Numbered from the stretch's first letter, positions 43,083 to 51,789 are shown. The stretch is DNA of 64,000 nt from UBA6918 sp040754425 (GCA_040754425.1 JBFMCR010000041.1:1-64000); one strand, 5' to 3'. Notes: generated by a model from the letters alone, not told the origin. Made by a program: numbers and translations.

Positions 43083-44219
43083 ATGAAAAGAATCGTTTTT
43101 TCGCTGTTGGGTCTGTTTGTTCTTGCACCGGCCTGGGCGGTCATCGGCTTGCCGCCGGCGCCGCCCAAAGTCGAGGCGCGCGCATGGCTGCTGCTCGACG
43201 CGTCCAGCGGCCAGGTGCTCGCCGCCCGCAACGAGGACCAGAAACTGGAGCCCGCTTCGCTCACCAAGCTGATGACTGCGTACGTGGTTTTCGACGCAGT
43301 AAAGCGCGGCAGGATCGACAAAGAGCGGACGTTTGTAGTGCCGGAGGAAGCCGGCAAGGTCGCAGGCGCACGCATGTTCGCCAGGGTTGGGCAGGCGGTC
43401 GGCATCGACGACCTGCTGATGGCACTGGTCGTGCAGTCCGCCAATGATGCCGCCCTGACCCTGGCAGAAGGCATTGCCGGAAGCGAGGCGGCCTTTGTCG
43501 AAATGATGAATGCACAGGCTACGCGGCTCGGCCTTGCCTCGACCCGTTTCCGGAACGCTACCGGCCATTCGCACCCCGAGCATTACAGCACCGCGCGCGA
43601 CATGACGCGCCTTGCCAACTGGCTGATCGTGAGCTTTCCGGAGCAATACCGGCGCTATTTTGCCGCGCGCGAGTTCAGCTTCAACGGCGTGACCCAGCAA
43701 AACCGCAACCGTCTGCTGTGGCTGGACCCGCAGGTGGACGGCGTGAAGACGGGGTATACCCAGGCGGCCGGCTATTGCCTCATCGCCTCTGCCGAGCGCG
43801 GCAAGCGCCGCCTGATCGCGACCGTCATGGGGGCGCGCTCGGAGGCGGACCGCGGCATGTATGCGCAGAAGCTGCTCAACTACGGTTTTCTGGAAACCGA
43901 GTCGCTGCGCTTTTATCGTGCCGGCCAGCCGGTGGCCAGGGTCGCGGTTTACAAAGGCAGCGAAAGCGAAGTCGGCATAGGGTTTCTGAGCGATTTTTCC
44001 ATGACCACGCAAAAGGGCGTGGCCAACAGGATAAAAGCCCAGGTCATCACCCGCCAGCCCTATCTCGCGCCGCTGAAAAAGGGCCAGGCCATGGGCACCC
44101 TGCGCCTTACCCTCGATGGCGAAACGGTCGGCGATTATCCGCTCGTGGCACTGGCAGACGTGCCGGTTGCCGGCTGGTTCGGCAGGTTCTGGGACGGTTT
44201 GCGGCTGCTGTGGAAATGA
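43083..44219 (+). CDS. dacA: D-alanyl-D-alanine carboxypeptidase (PBP5/6 type)
   Basis: 378 residues. A signal peptide (MKRIVFSLLGLFVLAPAWA) precedes the S11 peptidase: SxxK in EPASLTKLMTAYVVFD, SxN in VVQSANDAALTLAEG and KTG in VDGVKTGYTQAAGYC. The PBP5 C-terminal beta domain follows and the protein ends with an amphipathic helix (WFGRFWDGLRLLWK) for membrane attachment. It trims pentapeptides of peptidoglycan. It overlaps dat by four bases. Confidence 0.96.
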   Translation: MKRIVFSLLGLFVLAPAWAVIGLPPAPPKVEARAWLLLDASSGQVLAARNEDQKLEPASLTKLMTAYVVFDAVKRGRIDKERTFVVPEEAGKVAGARMFARVGQAVGIDDLLMALVVQSANDAALTLAEGIAGSEAAFVEMMNAQATRLGLASTRFRNATGHSHPEHYSTARDMTRLANWLIVSFPEQYRRYFAAREFSFNGVTQQNRNRLLWLDPQVDGVKTGYTQAAGYCLIASAERGKRRLIATVMGARSEADRGMYAQKLLNYGFLETESLRFYRAGQPVARVAVYKGSESEVGIGFLSDFSMTTQKGVANRIKAQVITRQPYLAPLKKGQAMGTLRLTLDGETVGDYPLVALADVPVAGWFGRFWDGLRLLWK

Positions 44220-45064
44220 GCCGGAAGACCGTCTATCTCAACGGCGAGTGGCTGCCGCTCGATGAAGCCAGGGTTTCCGTGCTCGACCGCGGCTTCATGC
44301 TGGGCGACGGCGTGTACGAACTGATCCCGGCCTATCAGCGCCGGCCGTTTCGTCTTGAAGAGCACCTCGCACGCCTGCAGCGCAGCCTCGACGGCATCCG
44401 CCTGGCCAATCCCCTGAGCGATGCGCAATGGCGCGGGCTGATCGGGCAGGCGATCGCCGAACACGAAGCGGTCGACCAGTCGGTTTACCTGCAGGTTACC
44501 CGCGGCGCCGCGCCGCGTGACCACGCTTTTCCCGCGAATGCGGCGCCGACCGTGCTGGTCATGAGCACACCGCTGTCGCGTCCCGATCCCGCCCAGATCG
44601 AGCATGGCGTATGCGCCGTGTCCGCCGAGGACATCCGCTGGCACCGCTGCGACCTCAAGACGCTGAACCTCCTGCCCAATGTGCTGGCCAAGCAGAAGGC
44701 GGTCGATGCCGGCTGTGTCGAATGCATCCTGTTCCGCGACGGCGTGCTCAGCGAAGGTGCGGCATCGAACATTTTCGCGGTCAAAAACGGCGTGATCCTG
44801 GCGCCGGTGAAGGACCACCGCGTGCTGCCGGGCGTGACCTACGACGTCGTGCTGGAACTGGCCGGGGCCAACGGCCTGGCCTTCGAGGTGCGCGACATCG
44901 GCGAAGCCGAAGTGCGCGGCGCCGACGAACTGTGGCTGACCTCGTCCGGCCGCGAGGTGCAGGCCATCGTCGAACTCGACGGAAAGCCGGTTGGAAACGG
45001 AAAACCCGGCCCGATATACAGGCGCATGTATGCGCTGTATCAGAATTTCAAGATGTCCCTGTAA
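44216..45064 (+). CDS. dat: D-amino acid aminotransferase (class IV PLP enzyme)
   Basis: 282 residues. Fold-type IV: MSRKTVYLNGEWLPLDEARV, VLDRGFMLGDGVYELIPAYQ, the PLP Lys in DLKTLNLLPNVLAKQKA (the first Lys), ECILFRDGVLSEGAASNIFA and ELWLTSSGREVQAIVELDGK. It interconverts D-Ala and D-Glu for wall synthesis, consistent with its coupling to dacA. A branched-chain or lyase-type class IV enzyme is less likely given the context. Confidence 0.9.
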   Translation: MSRKTVYLNGEWLPLDEARVSVLDRGFMLGDGVYELIPAYQRRPFRLEEHLARLQRSLDGIRLANPLSDAQWRGLIGQAIAEHEAVDQSVYLQVTRGAAPRDHAFPANAAPTVLVMSTPLSRPDPAQIEHGVCAVSAEDIRWHRCDLKTLNLLPNVLAKQKAVDAGCVECILFRDGVLSEGAASNIFAVKNGVILAPVKDHRVLPGVTYDVVLELAGANGLAFEVRDIGEAEVRGADELWLTSSGREVQAIVELDGKPVGNGKPGPIYRRMYALYQNFKMSL

Positions 45065-45297
45065 GGAAAACGGCCAGCTACAAAGAACACAGAGAAAACC
45101 CCTTCAAGCCCCTCGGGAGCGAGTCCGTGTGCATGCGTGTGGTTTGAGGCCAGCACATGCCCGGCGTATCCCGTGCTAGAATTGATTCGCCTTTCCTGCA
45201 AAGGCATTGCCTTACGCCGATAGTCATTGTCGCGGCCGAATTGGAGCCCCCTCTAGCAAGAGGCGCGGCCTCATTCAACCTCAAGAAAGGAACGACG

Positions 45298-45597
45298 ATG
45301 ACTCAAGCAACTCAAGCAATCCTTACCTGCGACCGCTGCAACCGCCTTCTCCAAAAAAACGAGTGCGATGGCGAGTGGGATGAGCATCTTGCCATTGCTT
45401 TTCATGGCGGATATTTCTCGGTCTTCGGGGATGGCTCCCTGGTCGAATGCTGCCTGTGCCAGCACTGCGTCAAGGAACTCCTGGGCCCATTTTTGCGCGT
45501 CCGCGAGGATGACCCTTTGGAGCCTGCGCTAAAACCCGCCACTCCTGAAAAAGGCGCCAGGCAGCCCTATCAGGGCAACAAGCCCTTAAAGAAATGA
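45298..45597 (+). CDS. Small Cys-rich protein, unknown function
   Basis: 99 residues from ATG 45298, nine bases after AAGAAAGG. Two Cys pairs, Cys-11-x-x-Cys-14 (ILTCDRCNRL) and Cys-54-x-x-Cys-57 within ECCLCQHC, could make a zinc knuckle or rubredoxin-like site. The middle (EHLAIAFHGGYFSVFGDGSL) is beta-like and the tail is Pro/Lys-rich and probably disordered. The 233-base gap before it has a partial ACAAAGAACACAGAGAA-type word repeat near 45080. It has its own terminator. I do not recognise the family. Confidence 0.7.
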   Translation: MTQATQAILTCDRCNRLLQKNECDGEWDEHLAIAFHGGYFSVFGDGSLVECCLCQHCVKELLGPFLRVREDDPLEPALKPATPEKGARQPYQGNKPLKK

Positions 45598-45630
45598 AAC
45601 TGGACAGAAAAACAATAAGTGAATAGCCAG

Positions 45631-45657
45631 GCCGCCCTGCATAGGGCGGCTTTGTTT
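45631..45657 (+). terminator. Rho-independent terminator
   Basis: Perfect 8-bp stem GCCGCCCT/AGGGCGGC with GCAT loop, followed by TTTGTTT, between the small Cys protein and ybeD. Confidence 0.85.
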
Positions 45658-45693
45658 CACCGCGTGCCCTGCGGCTTGGGGTAAGCTTGGAAA

Positions 45694-45960
45694 ATGGAAC
45701 GACAGGAATCATTGCTCGAATTCCCCTGCGATTTTCCCATCAAGGTGATGGGCGCGGCGCGCGACGACTTTGCCCAGGCCGTGGTCACCGTGGTGCAGGC
45801 GCATGTCCCGGATTTCGACGCGGCCGCCATAAAAATGCGCGCTTCCGGCAAGGGCAACTACCTTGCCGTCACCTGCACGGTGCGTGCGACCTCGCGCGAG
45901 CAGCTGGACGACCTCTATCGCGACCTGTCTTCCCACCCTTACGTGAAGATCGTTCTGTAG
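45694..45960 (+). CDS. ybeD: YbeD / DUF493 family protein
   Basis: 88 residues. It matches DUF493: LLEFPCDFPIKVMGAARDDF, AQAVVTVVQAHVP and YLAVTCTVRATSREQLDDLY followed by the terminal HPYVKIVL. An ACT-like ferredoxin fold of unknown function. It is regularly found between dacA and lipB in Proteobacteria, as here. Its stop shares one base with the lipB start. Confidence 0.92.
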   Translation: MERQESLLEFPCDFPIKVMGAARDDFAQAVVTVVQAHVPDFDAAAIKMRASGKGNYLAVTCTVRATSREQLDDLYRDLSSHPYVKIVL

Positions 45961-46568
45961 TGGAGATCAAGGTCAAATATCTGGGGCGCGCGGACTACGA
46001 GCCGACCTGGCATGCCATGCAGGCGTTCACCGCGGTGCGGGATGACGCCACGCCGGACGAGTTGTGGGTGCTGGAACATCCGCCGGTGTTTACCCTTGGA
46101 CAGGCGGGCAAGCGCGAACATCTCCTTGCCGCCACCGACATTCCTGTCTTGCCCATCGACCGCGGCGGCCAGATCACTTACCACGGCCCGGGCCAGGCGG
46201 TGATCTACGTGCTGGTCGACCTCAAGCGGCGCGGCTACGGGGTGAAGGAACTGGTTTACCGCATGGAGGAGGCGGTCATCGAGCTTCTGGCGCAGTCGGG
46301 CGTCGGCGCCGAGCGCAAGCACGGTGCGCCCGGCGTGTATGTGGGCGGCGCCAAGATCGCCGCGCTCGGCCTGCGCATCAAACAGGGCCGCAGCTACCAC
46401 GGCTTGGCGCTCAACGTCGACATGGACCTTGCGCCCTTCGGCCTCATCAACCCCTGCGGCCATGCGGGCATGGCGGTGACGCAGACGCGCGACCTTGGCA
46501 TTCCCGACGATGCCGGGAATATCGGGAAAAGGCTGGCTGCGCTACTCGCGCAGAAAATCGCCGTCTAA
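45960..46568 (+). CDS. lipB: Octanoyltransferase LipB
   Basis: 202 residues from GTG 45960, coupled to the ybeD stop. Motifs: LWVLEHPPVFTLGQAG, DRGGQITYHGPGQAVIYVLV, GVYVGGAKIAALGLRI with the catalytic Lys and FGLINPCGHAGMAVTQ with the acyl-accepting Cys. It moves octanoyl groups from ACP to lipoyl domains; lipA downstream completes lipoate. Confidence 0.95.
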   Translation: MEIKVKYLGRADYEPTWHAMQAFTAVRDDATPDELWVLEHPPVFTLGQAGKREHLLAATDIPVLPIDRGGQITYHGPGQAVIYVLVDLKRRGYGVKELVYRMEEAVIELLAQSGVGAERKHGAPGVYVGGAKIAALGLRIKQGRSYHGLALNVDMDLAPFGLINPCGHAGMAVTQTRDLGIPDDAGNIGKRLAALLAQKIAV

Positions 46569-46798
46569 AGCCCGATCATTTCCGCGCCGGTGACTTTCTC
46601 GCGCACGCGGGTGAGGATGCTGTGTGCCGTGCCGCATTCGGAGTCGTAGGCCACCGTCATCAGATGCGGATCTTTCTGCGATACGCCGGCACCCACCACG
46701 CAGGGCTGTCGGCGCACGAAGTCTTCCAGTTCGCACTGCTCTTCCGGGGAAAGCGCCTCGTGTATGTGCACCAGGAAATCGGAAATGTGTTGTTCCAT
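46565..46798 (-). CDS. Small conserved-looking protein, unknown function
   Basis: 77 residues on the strand opposite to lipB and lipA, starting ATG 46798 with GGAGGGAGT close upstream, a strong ribosome site. The N-terminal half is helical (EALSPEEQCELEDFVRRQP) and the C-terminal half (VVGAGVSQKDPHLMTVAYDS then AHSILTRVREKVTGAEMIGL) reads like a beta-alpha ferredoxin-type half such as metal-binding HMA folds. Cys-26, -37 and -59 are present but no CxxC. Its stop overlaps the lipB stop. No family recognised. Confidence 0.65.
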   Translation of the reverse strand: MEQHISDFLVHIHEALSPEEQCELEDFVRRQPCVVGAGVSQKDPHLMTVAYDSECGTAHSILTRVREKVTGAEMIGL

Positions 46799-46905
46799 AC
46801 TCCCTCCTCGCAATGGAATCAGCCCTGCGGGCATGTCTTTTTTATAGCACCGGTACGGGCGCAGACACGGTAAAATAAGCAAATGATTTTCAAGCGGATT
46901 TTTTT

Positions 46906-47838
46906 GTGGCCGACAGCAAGCTGCACAAGGGCGAGGCCAAGACCTCGCGCATTCCCGTCAAGGTGGTTCCCCAGCCGCGGCTGAAAATGCCCGGCTGGAT
47001 ACGCGCCAGGTCGCCCAACAGCCCGGAAGTCCTGCGGCTGAAGGAAGTGCTGCGCGAAAAAAAACTGCACACCGTGTGCGAGGAAGCGTCCTGCCCCAAC
47101 CTCGGCGAATGCTTCGGCTTTGGGACCGCCACCTTCATGATCCTGGGCGACTTGTGCACGCGCCGTTGCCCGTTCTGCGACGTGGGCCACGGCAAGCCCT
47201 TGCCGCCCGATCCGGAAGAGCCGCAGCACCTGGCCGAGACCATCGCGGCGATGAAGTTGAAATACGTGGTCATCACCAGCGTGGACCGCGACGATCTTCG
47301 GGACGGCGGCGCGAAGCACTTTGCCGACTGCATCCGTGCCGTGCGCGAGATGTCGCCGGCGACCGGAATCGAAATCCTCACGCCCGATTTTCGCGGCCGC
47401 CTGGAAACCGCGCTCGACGAACTCGACAAGGCGCTGCCCGACGTGATGAACCACAACCTCGAAACCGTGCCGCGCCTGTACAAGGCCGCGCGCCCCGGCG
47501 CCGACTACGCGCATTCCCTGAACCTGCTCAAGGACTTCAAGAGGCGCCATCCGGACATTCCCACCAAGTCGGGGCTGATGGTGGGGCTGGGCGAGCGTGA
47601 CGAGGAAATTCTCGAAGTCATGCGCGATCTGCGCGCCCACGAGGTCGACATGCTGACCATCGGCCAGTATCTGCAGCCTTCCGGCGCGCATATTCCGCTC
47701 ATGCGCTACGTCACGCCCGAGCAGTTCGAGGCGTTCGAAAAGGCCGCGCAGGACATGGGCTTCAGGCAGGCCGCCTGCGGGCCCATGGTGCGCAGCAGTT
47801 ATCACGCCGATCTGCAGGCGCGTGAACTGGTCAAATAA
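46906..47838 (+). CDS. lipA: Lipoyl synthase
   Basis: 310 residues from GTG 46906. Both 4Fe-4S Cys sets are present: CEEASCPNLGEC for the auxiliary cluster and CTRRCPFCDVG for the radical-SAM cluster, plus ITSVDRDDLRDGGAKHFADC and the C-terminal CGPMVRSSYHAD with the Ser ligand. It inserts two sulfurs into octanoyl-lipoyl domains. Its end overlaps lnt by 17 bases. Confidence 0.97.
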   Translation: MADSKLHKGEAKTSRIPVKVVPQPRLKMPGWIRARSPNSPEVLRLKEVLREKKLHTVCEEASCPNLGECFGFGTATFMILGDLCTRRCPFCDVGHGKPLPPDPEEPQHLAETIAAMKLKYVVITSVDRDDLRDGGAKHFADCIRAVREMSPATGIEILTPDFRGRLETALDELDKALPDVMNHNLETVPRLYKAARPGADYAHSLNLLKDFKRRHPDIPTKSGLMVGLGERDEEILEVMRDLRAHEVDMLTIGQYLQPSGAHIPLMRYVTPEQFEAFEKAAQDMGFRQAACGPMVRSSYHADLQARELVK

Positions 47839-49321
47839 GTTTTTCCAAGGCCGGTTTCCCCCGGCTATTCTCGCCTTTGTGCTGGGCGGACTTGCCGCCC
47901 TGTCTTTCGCGCCGGTGGGCTGGTTCCTGCTGGTTTTCCCGAGTCTTGCCGGACTGCTCCTGCTGATCGAGCGGGCTTCTTTGCGCCGCGCCTTCACGCT
48001 CGGATGGATGTTCGGTCTCGGGCTGTTCGGCGTGGGGGTGAGCTGGATCTATACCAGCCTGTCGGTGTATGGCGGCATGCCGTCCTGGCTTGCCGCAGTC
48101 GCGGTGTTCGTGTTTTGCGCCCTGCTGGCGCTGTTTCCCGCCGTCACCGCGTGGGCGGCGGTACGCCATGCGCAGGCCGGCGCTTACCGCTGGCTGCTGG
48201 TGTTTCCGCTCATGTGGACGGGGACGGAATGGGTGCGCGGCTGGCTTTTCACCGGCTTTCCCTGGCTCGCCGTCGGTTATGCCCAGGCGCCGGCCGGGCC
48301 GCTCGCCGGCTACGCCCCCATTGTCGGCGTGTATGGCGTGTCCTGGCTGACGGCGATTTGTGCGGGGGCGCTGGTGTGGCTGGTTCGCAGCCTGCGGCTG
48401 CCAGGCGAATGGATGCTGCCTTTCGCGGTGCTGCTGGCCTTGCTTGGCGCAGGCGAGGGACTCAGGCAGGTCGACTGGACCCGGCCCGCGGGCAGGCCCG
48501 TGAGCGTTGCGCTGGTGCAGGGCAACGTACCGCAGGATTTGAAATGGCGGCCGGAGCAGACGGCGAAAACCCTGGCCGACTATGCCGCACACGTGCGCGC
48601 GGCGCGTGCGCGACTCATCGTGCTGCCGGAAACGGCTTTCCCGGTTTTCTACCGGGATCTGCGCCCCTCCTATCTGGCGGAGCTGCGCGAATGGGCGAGC
48701 ACCCATGGCGCAGACATTCTCGTCGGCGTGCCCAGCGGCAGCTTCGAAGACGGGTACTACAACAGCGTGGTCAGCATCGGGCCGGCCGCGCCGCAGTTCT
48801 ACCACAAGCATCATCTGGTGGCTTTCGGCGAGTTCATCCCGCCGGGCTTCGGCTGGGTCGTTCGGGTGCTGAACATCCCGCTGACCGATTTCGCGCGCGG
48901 CGACAAGGATCAGGAGCCTTTCGCCGTGGCGGGGCAACGGGTGGCGGTGAACATCTGCTACGAAGACGTGTTCGGCGAGGAAATCATCCGCGCCCTGCCC
49001 GAGGCCACCTTGCTGGTGAACGTCACCAATGACGCCTGGTTCGGCGAGTCTCTCGCCGGCTGGCAGCATGCGCAGATGTCGCAGATGCGCGCGCTGGAAA
49101 GCGGCCGCTACATGCTGCGTGCGACCAATACCGGCGTCACCGCCATCATCGACGAAAAGGGGCGCGTGGTGTCGGCGCTGCCCGAGTTCGTCACTGCCAC
49201 GCTGACGGGTAAAGCGCAGGGCTTCACAGGCATGACGCCGTATGCGCGGCTTGGCAATGCGCCGGTGGTGCTGCTGCTGTTCGCGCTGCTCGCTCTGGTG
49301 GCTCTGCGGCAGCGGTTCTGA
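47822..49321 (+). CDS. lnt: Apolipoprotein N-acyltransferase
   Basis: 499 residues, starting at GTG 47822 inside the end of lipA. An N-terminal bundle of six to seven spans (LAALSFAPVGWFLLVFPSLA, GWLFTGFPWLAVGYAQ) is followed by a nitrilase-like periplasmic domain with the catalytic Glu in IVLPETAFPVF, Lys in HKHHLVAFGEF and Cys in VAVNICYEDVFGEEI, then a last membrane span. It adds the third acyl chain to lipoproteins. Confidence 0.95.
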   Translation: MNWSNKFFQGRFPPAILAFVLGGLAALSFAPVGWFLLVFPSLAGLLLLIERASLRRAFTLGWMFGLGLFGVGVSWIYTSLSVYGGMPSWLAAVAVFVFCALLALFPAVTAWAAVRHAQAGAYRWLLVFPLMWTGTEWVRGWLFTGFPWLAVGYAQAPAGPLAGYAPIVGVYGVSWLTAICAGALVWLVRSLRLPGEWMLPFAVLLALLGAGEGLRQVDWTRPAGRPVSVALVQGNVPQDLKWRPEQTAKTLADYAAHVRAARARLIVLPETAFPVFYRDLRPSYLAELREWASTHGADILVGVPSGSFEDGYYNSVVSIGPAAPQFYHKHHLVAFGEFIPPGFGWVVRVLNIPLTDFARGDKDQEPFAVAGQRVAVNICYEDVFGEEIIRALPEATLLVNVTNDAWFGESLAGWQHAQMSQMRALESGRYMLRATNTGVTAIIDEKGRVVSALPEFVTATLTGKAQGFTGMTPYARLGNAPVVLLLFALLALVALRQRF

Positions 49322-49327
49322 CCGGGC

Positions 49328-49774
49328 TCAGTGCTTGCCGGTGCTGCCGAAACCGCCTTCGCCGCGGCGGCTTTGTTCGAATTCCTCGACCACCTGCATG
49401 TCGACCTGGATCACCGGCACCACCACCAGCTGCGCCAGGCGTTCCATGGGCTGCAAGACAAAACTGGTTTGCCCGCGGTTCCAGCACGAGACCATGAGTT
49501 CGCCCTGGTAGTCCGAGTCGATCAGCCCCACCAGATTGCCCAGCACGATGCCGTGTTTGTGCCCCAGCCCCGAGCGCGGCAGGATCAGCGCGGCATAGTT
49601 CGGGTCGCCCAGATGGATGGCCATGCCGGTGGGGATGAGCCTGGTGTCGCCGGGGTCGAGCGTGACGGCCGAGTCGATGCAGGCGCGCAGGTCCAGGCCG
49701 GCGGAGCCGGGAGTGGCGTAATGGGGCAACCGGTCGCGGATTTTTTCGTTGAGGATTTTGACTTCCAGTTTCAT
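49328..49774 (-). CDS. dut: Deoxyuridine 5'-triphosphate nucleotidohydrolase
   Basis: 148 residues. Trimeric dUTPase motifs in order: AGLDLRACID, LILPRSGLGHKHGIVL, NLVGLIDSDYQGELMV, QPMERLAQLVVVPV and the C-terminal P-loop-like RGEGGFGSTG. It converts dUTP to dUMP. It starts 10 bases after coaBC, an arrangement conserved in many Proteobacteria, and converges on lnt. Confidence 0.96.
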   Translation of the reverse strand: MKLEVKILNEKIRDRLPHYATPGSAGLDLRACIDSAVTLDPGDTRLIPTGMAIHLGDPNYAALILPRSGLGHKHGIVLGNLVGLIDSDYQGELMVSCWNRGQTSFVLQPMERLAQLVVVPVIQVDMQVVEEFEQSRRGEGGFGSTGKH

Positions 49775-49784
49775 GGTGTTTTCG

Positions 49785-51023
49785 TCAGTCGAGAAATTGG
49801 GCGAGGTGGGCGACGATGCGGCGCGCCTGGGTGAGCTTGTCGGCCGCGGGCAGGGGATGGCTGCCCTTGTCGTCCAGCACCACCAGTTCGGCCCGGTCCG
49901 CGCCCAGCGTGTGCTGGGCGAGGTTGGCGACCAGCATGGGCAAGCGTTTTTTCTGGCGCTTGGCCTCGGCATGTTCCATGAGCTTTTCGGTTTCGGCGGC
50001 GAAGCCGACGCAGAAGGGCGCCTTCGGCAAGGCCGCAACGCCGGCGAGGATGTCCTCGTTGGGCAGCAGCTTTAGCGCAAGCGGCTGCCCGCTTTTCTTG
50101 ATTTTCTGCACGGCGGCCTCGGCCGGACGGTAGTCGGCCACGGCGGCCACGGAGATGAACACGTCCTGGCCGGCGATCCTTTCCATCACGGCATCGTACA
50201 TTTCGTCCGCCGTGGTCACGTTCACGCGCGTCACGCCGGCAGGGGTTGCAAGCGCGCTCGGGCCGGAAACCAGGATCACTTCGGCGCCGGCCTCGCGCGC
50301 GGCGGCGGCGAGAGCATAGCCCATCTTGCCCGAACTCAGGTTGGTGATGCCGCGCACCGGGTCGATCGGCTCGTAGGTCGGACCGGCGGTGATCAACACT
50401 TTTTTTCCGGCGAGCGCGCCGCCGAACAGGAAGGCCTCGACCGCATCGAAAATTGCCTGCGGTTCGCTCATGCGGCCAAGGCCCGTTTCGCCGCAGGCCT
50501 GCTCGCCGCTCTCAGGACCGACGATGTGCACGCCGTCCTCGATCAGTTGCGCGAGATTGCGCTGGGTGGCGGGGTTGGCCCACATCTCGCGGTTCATGGC
50601 CGGCGCCAGCATGAGCGGACATGCGCGCGCAAGGCACAGGGTGGACAAGAGGTCATCGGCGCGGCCCTGCGCGAGTTTGGCCATGAAGTCGGCGGAAGCC
50701 GGGGCGACCACGATCAAATCCGCCTGGCGGCTGGCGTGGATGTGGTCCATGCCGTCAAGAACAGGCATTTCATCCTTGCCACCCTCTCCCCTTCGCGGGA
50801 GAGGGCGGGGTGAGGGGGCGCTGCCCCAAAGTTCGGTCAATACCGGCCGCCCGGTCAGCGCCTGCAATGTGGCCGTGCCGATGAAATGAGTGGCCGCCTC
50901 GGTCATCACGACCTGCACCGCGTGGCCGGCTTTCACCCACAGGCGCGCGAGCTCGGCCGCCTTGTAGGCGGCGACGCCACCGGTGATGCCCAGAATGAGG
51001 CTTGCGCGCGAGGTGTCTGTCAT
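49785..51023 (-). CDS. coaBC: Bifunctional CoaBC (Dfp) with an in-frame repeat insertion
   Basis: 412 residues. N-terminal flavoprotein decarboxylase (ILGITGGVAAYKAAELARLW, VVAPASADFMAKLAQGRADD, APAMNREMWANPATQ) and C-terminal synthetase (VLITAGPTYEPIDPVRGITN, LSSGKMGYALAAAAREAGAE, VSVAAVADYRPA). Together they make 4'-phosphopantetheine from phosphopantothenate and Cys. Between ELWG and MDHIHASRQADL an extra segment SAPSPRPLPRRGEGGKDEMP plus a few residues is encoded by a palindromic repeat; the position corresponds to a surface loop near the active-site His region. Everything else is normal. Confidence 0.95.
   Translation of the reverse strand: MTDTSRASLILGITGGVAAYKAAELARLWVKAGHAVQVVMTEAATHFIGTATLQALTGRPVLTELWGSAPSPRPLPRRGEGGKDEMPVLDGMDHIHASRQADLIVVAPASADFMAKLAQGRADDLLSTLCLARACPLMLAPAMNREMWANPATQRNLAQLIEDGVHIVGPESGEQACGETGLGRMSEPQAIFDAVEAFLFGGALAGKKVLITAGPTYEPIDPVRGITNLSSGKMGYALAAAAREAGAEVILVSGPSALATPAGVTRVNVTTADEMYDAVMERIAGQDVFISVAAVADYRPAEAAVQKIKKSGQPLALKLLPNEDILAGVAALPKAPFCVGFAAETEKLMEHAEAKRQKKRLPMLVANLAQHTLGADRAELVVLDDKGSHPLPAADKLTQARRIVAHLAQFLD
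50782..50815. repeat. Palindromic CCCTCTCCC repeat inserted in coaBC
   Basis: Perfect 9-bp stem CCCTCTCCC (50782-50790) / GGGAGAGGG (50797-50805) with a six-base loop, then CGGGGTGAGG. The hairpin core resembles that of the ~115-bp repeats at 4055 and 7089. It is read in frame through coaBC and adds about 15-20 residues. Confidence 0.75.
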
Positions 51024-51067
51024 GGCAAAAAGCCAAAAGACGATATTCTAAGGGGAGGCAGGACAGG

Positions 51068-51742
51068 ATGGGGATCAAAGACTGGCCGGCGGACGAACGG
51101 CCCAGGGAAAAGCTGCTTGAACGCGGTGCGGCGAGCCTGACCGATGCCGAGTTGCTGGCGTTGTTTCTGCGCACGGGGGTCGCCGGCAAGAGCGCGGTCG
51201 AACTCGCGCGCGAACTGCTGGAGCGCTTCGGCGGCCTCTCGCGCCTGTGCCTGGCCGAGCGCGACGCCATTTGCGAAGCCCCCGGCCTGGGCCCGGCCAA
51301 GTATGCGCAACTGAAGGCGGTCATGGAAATGGCCAGCCGCGCGCTCAAAGAGGACATGCAAAGCAGGGACGCCCTGTCTTCGCCCTGTGCGGTGAGGAGT
51401 TACCTCAGCCTGCTTCTCAAGGACAAGCCGCACGAGGAGTTCTGGGCCGTGTTCCTCGACGCGCAAAACCGCGCCATCCACGCCGAAATGCTGTTTCGCG
51501 GCACGCTCACCCAGACCAGCGTCTACCCGCGCGAGGTGGTAAAGCGCGCCTTGGCGCACAACGCCGCCGGCATCATCCTCGCCCACAACCATCCTTCGGG
51601 CGTGGCCGAGCCCAGCCAGGCCGACAGGCTGCTCACCCAGACGCTGAAACAGGCCCTGGCCCTCGTCGAGGTGCGGGTGCTGGACCATTTCGTGGTGGCC
51701 GGCGCAGGCGGGGTGTCCTTTGCCGAGTCAGGGCTTCTTTAA
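51068..51742 (+). CDS. radC: RadC-family JAB-domain protein
   Basis: 224 residues. An N-terminal UPF0758 helical region (ADERPREKLLERGAASLTDA, LLALFLRTGV) with a helix-hairpin-helix (EAPGLGPAKYAQLKAV) precedes the JAMM metalloprotein domain: EMLFRGTLTQTSVYPREVVK and ILAHNHPSGVAEPSQAD. The name RadC is historical; the biochemical role is unsettled. Divergent from coaBC, 44 bases apart. The coupling with rpmBG downstream is typical of Proteobacteria. Confidence 0.93.
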   Translation: MGIKDWPADERPREKLLERGAASLTDAELLALFLRTGVAGKSAVELARELLERFGGLSRLCLAERDAICEAPGLGPAKYAQLKAVMEMASRALKEDMQSRDALSSPCAVRSYLSLLLKDKPHEEFWAVFLDAQNRAIHAEMLFRGTLTQTSVYPREVVKRALAHNAAGIILAHNHPSGVAEPSQADRLLTQTLKQALALVEVRVLDHFVVAGAGGVSFAESGLL

Positions 51743-51759
51743 GCGGTGTCGGGAAGGGG

Positions 51760-51789
51760 TTGGCTCCACATCTGTTTCCGTGGCATAAT
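51760..51789 (+). promoter_or_regulatory. Probable sigma-70 promoter for rpmBG
   Basis: TTGGCT (51760-51765), an 18-base spacer and CATAAT (51784-51789), 46 bases before the rpmB start. Confidence 0.5.
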
